Shown: positions 57,126-64,000 of the stretch, one piece after another | Numbering within the stretch: the first letter of the stretch is position 1 | Layout: each line of letters begins with the position of its first letter | The notes under the pieces: model-generated | Databases searched by the model: none | The model's input: the letters and a program-made list of their open reading frames with translations, nothing else | Told to the model about the DNA's origin: nothing | Program-made: the position numbers and the translations under genes | Assembly: GCA_005406025.1 (NCBI GenBank) | Contig: BGZK01001012.1 | Location: 124,001-188,000 of the forward strand | Direction: 5' to 3' | Length of the DNA stretch: 64,000 bases | DNA from: Eumeta japonica | Lineage: Eukaryota > Arthropoda > Insecta > Lepidoptera > Psychidae

Positions 57126-57625
57126 CTACTTAAATACGTCACCTCGTGAAAAACTCGAGCCGAATACTTACGTCAAATCGACTCAAGACGAAAGGCATCC
57201 ACGAAAAGCTCGAACAACTATCTCAATAACAGCCCAAATATTTACGATTATTTATACGTACCCATAAATAATCGACATGTCCTCGTATAAATTCGTATTA
57301 TTGTTTCTCTCCGGCCATAAACAATTACGGGGCCGTCTTTCGTCGCGGTGCAAGCCTCAAATCGCGATTCGCTCCGCCAGACGTCCGCGCGCTCCGCGGA
57401 CATCGGCCGCGATAAAGGCGTATTTATTGCTGTTAGCTTTCCCTTATTCGTCTATCTCATAACCTTGGTACTTCTGCCCGAACCGTCTTTCTTATTTGTT
57501 CCGTAGATGGATTCCGATTAAAACAATACGAAAAACGTTCACCGGAGAGATACAGTAACCTTGCCTAGAATACGGATAGCGCTTTCGAGGGGGCGTCGTG
57601 GGTAAGCTAGGGTCCGCGTTGAGTT
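57126..57625. promoter_or_regulatory. Homeodomain-site-rich candidate enhancer
   Basis: Contains gattatttatacg (57246), cccataaataatcg (57261), ggccataaacaattacgg (57313) and ggcgtatttattgctg (57417): four TTTATNN/CCATAAA-type sites in under 200 bp around a CpG-rich centre. Such spacing fits posterior-Hox or Caudal-type regulation, but only by motif. Chance 61-codon frame (57277-57462). Confidence 0.45.
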
Positions 57626-58800
57626 GATTGTAGGCGTAAACTGATCTAATGGTCTCGAATATTTTTTATTTTGAAATATATATAGACTACAAAATATATA
57701 GTTTAAGCAATCGTTCCGGCTCGTGTTACATCGTCGAGCGAAATATTTCTTGACAGCTTACAAATATCTAACACTGTGGTCGGTCCGGTCTTGACTTATG
57801 GTTAATCATGTCTCCATCGATCCATGCTGAGCCTGCGTGTTGAGGTATGATCTATTTTTTTTAGTCACTTCGTTCGCTGACATGAAATCTGTACCCATTA
57901 TGAGTACATATACAGAATAGTAAATAGTATGGCTAAAAGAAACCTAAGCAACGGCTGACCTTAAAGTCCAGTCCCATAACTTCCCGCTTTGTTTAAAGCA
58001 ACAATGTTCTCGAGCTTCGAAAGCGCTAAAATCTTGTATCTCACTTTTTCGAGTTCAAAATCATCAGCAATTTTTTTTTTATTTTACACATATAAAAAAT
58101 TGACTAATTGTTATTTTTCAAACAATTGGTCAAAGATATCTTTTAAACGAAACAACTGATTTGAACAAGATTTGCAGTATTTTGTATTCAAATTGCATTG
58201 GTATTTTAAAATTATTATAAAAAATCGTCGTTCATGATATCTTTCAAAAACATTAATCGATATGCATTAAGTTTACACGTTTGATACTATTTCACTAAGT
58301 ATAGAGTTGATTAGGTAGTATTCGAATCAGATCACTTCGATAGTTCTATATAATTATTTAAAAATATTTTTTTTTTCAGTTTTTGTTAAAATCGGCACTA
58401 AATGCAAATTCAATAAAGTGCCTTTGAATGCCGCTACTCTAATCGATATTACGATTATTAATTAGTTTTCCGATTCCCTTATTTTTTTTCCAAATTTTAA
58501 TTTTTTATGCTATAATTTATTATTTAAAAATAAAATCAGAATTATGCACACCATCTTCAAACCTCATTCAGGTAAAACACTACATAAACGATTATAAAAT
58601 TTTTTTACTAACCAATCTATTAAATTATTGTTTTATGCAACATAGAGACAATCTTCACCTATACCATTTCTTAATCATTTTTATTTTAGGATAGTTCTAT
58701 TAAAATAAATTAACTTACCAGACAAAAGACATGAACATCGTTTATAACTCTTTATTTAGCTCCGGCAATCTAAATCACAAAATACCCCTATTTTTGTTAA
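57626..58800. other. AT-rich stretch, nothing recognised
   Basis: A more balanced section at 57700-57850; poly-T at 58368. No gene. Confidence 0.4.
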
Positions 58801-59200
58801 CGTAAATACCGAGTAATACCTACTTAAGCCTGTATTCCGCTTACGCGGTGTTTACGCGCTGTCGGTCCGCCGTCGAGTTTACAATTAATTTTCACGCGTG
58901 TAGATAATATTTAATTTGTGTACTGTTTAAGTGTTTCGAGAGGCGGGGTCACGTGACCCCACTGCAAATGCGATGGGCATGTTCCGTTTGACGTCACGCA
59001 GTGAAAGGTCGTCACGTTTGTCCTCGTGGACATTAGGAATTCAGACGATCGCGTCTACGATAGGGTCCATGACGCGCGTACGGTACTGTCTGCGCGTCAG
59101 CCACGACGCCGGATAGGTTTGCGTCAGAAATGTAAGGACAGAGGGCGAAGTCCGATCGCTAGTCACGACTAGTCGAGTATCCCCAATTTAGTTTAGTGGA
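58801..59200. promoter_or_regulatory. CpG pocket with E-box palindrome and CRE
   Basis: ggggtcacgtgacccc (58945-58960) is a perfect 16-bp palindrome around an E-box CACGTG. tgacgtca (58989-58996), a full CRE, lies 28 bp downstream. gtcacg recurs after that (59010). bHLH-ZIP and bZIP binding is a motif-based inference. A 61-codon frame here shows no domain. Confidence 0.45.
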
Positions 59201-59520
59201 TTATTTTTTGGAACAAAGCTAGTTCGTAGCAACGCTAGTTCGTACATTTTAGTGGGTACGTACTGACATTACGGAATAAATAAGGGGATGTTGAAGAAAC
59301 GATGCACCGATATGCACGTTCATTTCTGCAAGGCGGACGGTGTCAAAAGGGGATATGTACAGTAATATATAATAAATCAGAGATATAGCCGATCAAATCA
59401 AGATTTGTAAGGAATTGCAATATATCGCAGATCTATGGTAAATTGTAACTAATATATATCCGAAAAATTACAAAAAAAACCATATCATTGATTTAATTCA
59501 GTTATTTTTTGCCATTATTT
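59201..59520. other. AT-rich stretch, nothing recognised
   Basis: No feature recognised. Confidence 0.4.
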
Positions 59521-59660
59521 CTTCCCGCTTTCTTGGTTAACCAACGCGTCACGCACGTCATTTCACTTTAAGTCACACGAAGTTCACGCCGCGCCTCGCA
59601 CGTCATATTGTGTCGTGTCATATCGTAAGGTCAAACCACGTCGCGGTCAATATAACGGCT
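59521..59660. promoter_or_regulatory. Cluster of GTCA/CACGTCA half sites
   Basis: cgcacgtcatttcac, aagtcacacg, cgcacgtcatattg, gtgtcatatcg and aaggtcaaacc occur within about 90 bp. aggtcaaa is a nuclear-receptor half-site. Could be a hormone- or bZIP-responsive cluster. Confidence 0.25.
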
Positions 59661-60639
59661 TCGCTTATACAGACTAAAAAAACACAGAAAATAGGCTGCT
59701 GGACTACAAGCCATCTTCTAAAAATTGCTTTACGTAATAGAGTAAAAATCGTTCTTCGTGATTAGCTTCTCATCACACTACTGAGATTATACTCGCCCGT
59801 AATATTTTCATTTCTTATAGAGAAACTAGGTCCTTAAGTTCTCCTCGCCAGTGAAGACGATCTGGTGCCAGCTGGCGGTAGTTCTCACGAATGCAATGAC
59901 AAAGTCCAGAACTTAATAGATTTAAAGTCTCTTTGAAGCACGCAACAAACGGTTTGACTTGACTTTAGTTATAAACGCATTGATTTTCGTTTGTGGTCAT
60001 GGCTGAATAAATACCAGTTCAAGCAACGTTCCTAGTCACTGGCCTATGACCAGTCTTTCTTCTTAGATAGTTTAGGGCAATAATGTTGCTTAATATAATA
60101 AATAATGATGACAATACTAATCGTGTGATTTGTTTATTATGTTAATATGAGATCTACAAAAATACAGTATAATTTTTTTTCACCTGCACATTAGTTTATA
60201 TTATTTTGTATTATTCAAAAAATGTCATTATTACAAATAAGGTTTTTCAATTTTCTTAATTTAGACAATTTTTGTTCAATCCATAGAGCGTCTTAGTGTC
60301 CCTCAGTGCGCGATTCCCGCTCATAGGCGGACATTTTTTTTATATAATATGATTTCAAATAATAAAATCCAATAACTATTGTTTTAGGACCTAAACATTA
60401 TTTTATGGCTAAAAGTAATGGTTTTCAGGACAATTCGACGTAGTTTTTTTTTTTGAAGTGAAACGTCCTTAGAATCGTTGTGATTTCAAACCGGATGCAA
60501 CGGAAAAAACGACAGGTAAGAGACACAAATACAAAAATGTGTAGGATGAAGCCGGGAAAGAATGAGACAGAAATATACATACTATTTCCTTTTTGTGCCA
60601 TGCTTCGCAGCATCCCCACTCCCGTCTTCTAAGCATAGT
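59661..60639. other. AT-rich stretch, nothing recognised
   Basis: cagctggcgg near 59870 holds an E-box. A 64-codon minus frame (60425-60619) has no domain. Confidence 0.4.
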
Positions 60640-61135
60640 CGTCCGTAATTAGTGAGCCAGAGCGAGAGAGCAAATGTCGGTGTGTATGTATATTGCACAC
60701 TGTTTAATGCTTACTTGTATTTGAGCATTTAACGTGTGTTAGTATATGTGGAACGTGAACTAATACTACTGTACACTGTATGCGGCTGCGTATTACAGCT
60801 TTTTAGTAAGAAGTCAGCGTTGTGTGTTATTATTTAACAGTGTTTGTCAGTATTTTAATATCTTGTTGTGCTAAATAATAAATTTTATAAAATGCCGAAA
60901 ACTAATGCCGAAATGTGTCGTCAATATCGATGCAAAATAAATGAAAATAAAATTAAATATCATATGTTGAATAAAATATCTTTTAAAATTAATCAAAATA
61001 CTTTCATTTTTAAACAAATAAACTTCGTAATTATCCTACCTTTGTTATATATATTCATCTCATTCTTTTGTCGATTTACTGAAGTTTCACTTCTATCGTG
61101 TGTGAATCGCACACACACCTTTTTTCATTTTAGCA
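60640..61135 (+). mobile_element. Element with short N-terminal coding remnant
   Basis: The right part (61026-61130) matches 20388-20490. In its middle, a frame reads MPKTNAEMCRQYRCKINENK (from 60892) then IKYHM, after which it turns into F/I-rich noise. MP-K-T-x-A-E-x-x-R-x-Y-R starts resemble proteins encoded by some insect transposons, but I cannot name the family. The 5' part has gagccagagcgagagagc. Ends not defined. Confidence 0.5.
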
Positions 61136-61360
61136 AATAAAATAACAAACTACAAGAAAACTAACTTGACCAACTACGTCAACTTGACACAACGTTCGAC
61201 AGAACCAACGACAGAACCAGCGACAAAACCATTTCGTCAAATTCATCGACAACCGCATGCCACGTCACACCCGATAGTGGCTGACGTTCGAGATGCAATC
61301 ACCTCTGTCATCCACGAGCGCTTTGTCCGGCCCCTCCCGCGGATTCATCTTTGCTTTTAA
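61136..61360. other. Unique sequence with 12-bp triplication
   Basis: gacagaaccaac, gacagaaccagc and gacaaaaccatt occur in tandem at about 61198-61233. The overlapping 64-codon frame (61166-61360) shows no domain. A balanced, possibly conserved segment follows (61260-61345). Confidence 0.4.
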
Positions 61361-61800
61361 GTGTGATTTCCTTATTTTCTGTTTTATACCCTTTACTGGT
61401 ATACCCCGTTTCAGCGTCGATTTCGCTTCGGCGCTCTAAAACGAATTACGTTTATTTTAAAAGGCGGAGCGGGGCGGGGGGTTTCTTGTTACCAACTTCC
61501 GTAATGGAATGTCGGATGATGGCGTCCCGATTAAAAATGAACGAAAAAAAACTCCCTCTGAAAAATAACTCCAATAAAGCGTAATTAAAGTGAGCCCCTC
61601 TCATCGGATACGATAAAATTCTAAGTTCCAGTTGTCATTCATGCAAATTTGATATTGGAAATCGTATCAGATCGTTTCGAAATAATAAAATCTACGATGT
61701 AAATATTTTTTTTAGGAATTCACTCGTGAATTCAAAAGCTCGCTTTCACTTTGGTTGACGACACTTTCAATCGCGGTTTTGGCGTACAATCGCTCGTTAT
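61361..61800. promoter_or_regulatory. Candidate regulatory pocket with octamer site
   Basis: CpG-rich at 61425-61520, then gcgtaattaaag (61579) and a perfect POU octamer atgcaaat (61641-61648). The 77-codon frame at 61351-61584 shows no domain. Confidence 0.35.
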
Positions 61801-62322
61801 TGACTCATACTCAAAAATGAAAACGGTTAATTTGTTTTAAGTAATAACAACTATTGGAGGCTCCACGAACTTCGTTAGACCTAAATATTAAATACGTCAT
61901 ATATTCATAATTTAACTTGTACGTATAAATATATTTTTAAAGAACACTAAAAATCTAGCTAATACACGACATTACATTCATTAAATGAACTTATGATGTA
62001 GCCTACATTATTTTACCAATGGAAGCAAATTGTAATTCATCTATTTAAGGAAAATGCTTCCATCCTTTTAATGACTGGGTTTTTAAAGGGAAAAAGGGGA
62101 CTATACTTTGTTGAAGTTACAAAATAATAATCCTTTTATATTATAGTGGTCACCCGCCCGCCTCGCTGGTCGTAAATTTAAATTTATTTATTTTATTTAT
62201 TATTGAAACGTGTCCACGACTTTGCTGCCATGGACACAGAATGAAATCCTTCATCCGTTGTATCGGCCGATTTATCTGTCATTTTTAGTAGCGATTATGG
62301 TTCTGTTTTCTATGTCAATTCT
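61801..62322. other. AT-rich stretch with element fragment near 62150-62280
   Basis: acccgcccgcctcgctgg (62153) and tatcggccgattta (62262) recall the head region of the degenerate-middle element family, here just left of the foldback. Confidence 0.35.
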
Positions 62323-62721
62323 GGTTCCACTGCCGGGTCCGGTCCCCGTCCCGCTCTCGATTCCAACATAGGTCGCGATACCGATTTTGGTCGTCCCTTG
62401 AGCATTAATGGTAGTGGATATCAAATTACGATTTATACTGCAACTGCGAGAAAAATTTATGTTAAAAATGAAGGGATTCATTCTATGGGATTCGTTTTAC
62501 ACATTCGTGTAAAAAGCGGAACGGAACGGGACTTTGACTGTTAGATGCGAAATCACTTGGTTTTATGATTGATATAATAGTATACTTATTTAAATGTCAG
62601 TTGCATTATAAATCGTAATTTAATATCCACTACCATTAATGCTCAAGTGAGGACGAAAATCGGTATTGCGACCTATGTTGGAATCGAGAGCGGTACGGAG
62701 ACCGGATCCGGCAGTGGAACC
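62323..62721. mobile_element. Foldback element, 124-bp arms, 151-bp spacer
   Basis: Left arm 62323-62446 starts ggttccactgccgggtccgg and ends actgcaactg. Right arm 62598-62721 is its reverse complement with roughly ten mismatches. Arms are equal in length. They carry the drifted ggtcccgtcccgctctcgat texture of the degenerate-repeat family. A transcript would fold into a long dsRNA stem. A 69-codon minus frame across the left arm is chance. Confidence 0.9.
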
Positions 62722-63897
62722 AGTTATCGTTTTTGTAACTATTATGTAAATAAATCATTCAACTCAATTTAATGAATCAAAATTTATTGCAGGTATTCAA
62801 TTAGTTTCTAATTTTACACACTGTTTATAACATTTTTCTTTTTGTTGTATTACATTATGAAGCTCAAATGACAGATCGAAGAATTATTTGGACAAAAAAT
62901 TTACCAACCGTTAATCATATTGACGTTGTTTCAAAATTAAAGTCGTCAGATGGCAGCTTATATATATAATTTTAATAATTAATTAATTTTCAAAAACAAA
63001 AGTGATAATATTTTTTTAGTTGCTGATGCCGGTAGAGCAAGCAATTAGATATGAAATGATATATAATTTATGTGTAGTAATTGTACAGTTTTTTTCTAAA
63101 ATGGGAGGTAAACATCTTAACCTTAGCGTATTAATATATATGACATTACATAATATCTAATTATTGTTAAATATATTGAATAATAAAAGAACGTCCAGAT
63201 ATTGTGAGCCTGTTTGCTTGGCGAGCTATTGAATCGCCCGCGCAGAACTAGAGCGCCTTATTGTATTGAGCCTATACAGACCCCCAAGTCATCACATACA
63301 TCATATGATGAATCTGGGGTCTTTAAAAGAATAATAAATGGAATTTTGTATCAAATCAGTAATGATAAAATTTGAATTCTAATGTTATAACTGAGATTAT
63401 CTATATCTAGAGCCGACTAGGATTACAAATGCTTCGTCCACCTGTCTTCCATTATGTACTTCAAAATTGTAGGCACTAGATGACATTATAAATAACGCAC
63501 AAACTTTTTTTGTGTTATATCGCATTTTTCCAGGGAAAATATCTATATAGTTTTACTTGAAAAGCAAAACCTTATTCCATCGCAAAATGGCATTAAAATT
63601 GTTTTCGAGGTGGAAATACACCAATTTATACTAATATATTAAATAAAGCAATTAAAATAAATGATATACATGAAAATAAATCGCAGCCATAAAAGGGACA
63701 GTTATGAAAAGGACGCTGCTTTCGTAACTTTTACTACATCCCTTTCTAACACATTACACAGGAGCATAGATTTGAATGTCAAGATACGCGCTATCGCGCG
63801 GTCTCGATACTTCTTCTGGCACCTAGAAAATGTGCCAATTGTTAAATTAGACATAGTTTAGACTACAAAGAAATACGCTTGTTAACTGTGCCAATGA
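62722..63897. other. AT-rich stretch, nothing recognised
   Basis: A weak hairpin near 63279-63324 (agacccc... ggggtct). A 66-codon plus frame (63661-63861) shows no domain. Confidence 0.4.
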
Positions 63898-63970
63898 GAG
63901 CCATAGTGGTTCATTGGTTAAGAGCGTTGTTATCGAACCAAAAGTTCCCAAGTTCGATCCTAACTATGAG
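63898..63970 (+). mobile_element. tRNA-derived SINE head
   Basis: tagtggttcattggttaag (A-box-like, 63904) and aagttcgatccta (B box, 63950) are spaced as in a tRNA. No matched acceptor stem. The window ends before any SINE body or tail could be followed. Confidence 0.65.
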
Positions 63971-64000
63971 CGAACTGATCAATAAGTGTTCTCACTTAAA

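Noticed and set aside
1271..63970. Four tRNA-like segments as tRNA genes
   Set aside because: A and B boxes are present but acceptor stems and full cloverleaves are not; SINE heads explain them better.
1..64000. Homeobox exon or known Hox-cluster miRNA
   Set aside because: I looked for WFQNRRMK-type coding and for let-7, mir-10, iab-4 and bantam sequences by eye and saw none.

Overview
The window looks like nuclear DNA of an insect, most probably a moth or butterfly. It is strongly AT-rich, with no bacterial-style operons, and is full of short decayed transposon pieces. Several repeat heads and tails are ones I associate from memory with lepidopteran genomes: element heads like actagctgttggccgcg, tails like acggaaccctcggtgcgtgag, a LINE C-terminus followed by a ggccggcaa tail, and tRNA-derived SINE heads. 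The order-level call rests on recognition, not on a search.

I find no intact protein-coding gene. Every open frame is short (the longest is 165 codons, inside a GC-rich minisatellite block) and most are chance frames. The only coding traces with recognisable families are broken transposon genes: an endonuclease-like fragment (5403-5684), a mariner transposase fossil (29398-29726), a Copia-type RT/RNase H fossil (34978-35870), a possible MADF-domain fragment (44985-45107), a Harbinger-like start on the opposite strand nearby, a LINE reverse-transcriptase C-terminus (54209-54485) and a short N-terminal remnant (60892-60975). The window is therefore a gene desert: intergenic DNA or the inside of a very large intron.

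Two layers alternate. Layer one is a set of GC- and CpG-rich pockets of about 150-700 bp, at roughly 1-340, 2990-3290, 10860-11060, 12970-13390, 15060-16190, 19490-20150, 20820-21050, 22860-23290, 27960-28520, 31800-32300, 37690-38060, 43740-44110, 46680-46830, 49640-50060, 51560-51760, 56160-56430, 57130-57620, 58800-59200 and 61340-61700. Several carry TAATTA-type and TTTATTG/CCATAAA-type sites, so candidate conserved noncoding regulatory elements are a reasonable inference. Layer two is AT-rich sequence filled with repeats.

The repeat layer includes a three-copy family of non-autonomous elements with matching inverted ends (21698-22371, 25767-26048, 28698-29165); a two-copy element of about 0.65-0.7 kb (9961-10617 and 54712-55411); a MITE with clear terminal inverted repeats (52348-52618); a family containing a degenerate GATCGG/GGTTCC-type internal stretch; four tRNA-like SINE heads; two minisatellites; and unusually many hairpins. 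The most striking hairpins are three consecutive ones with ATAA/TTAT loops (54006-54100), a 37-bp perfect inverted repeat (32781-32858), a 124-bp-arm foldback (62323-62721), and two adjacent hairpins next to the mariner fossil (29792-29983).

Nothing indicates that genes here work together. If the window has a function, it is most likely regulatory (the pockets) or structural/small-RNA related (the hairpins).
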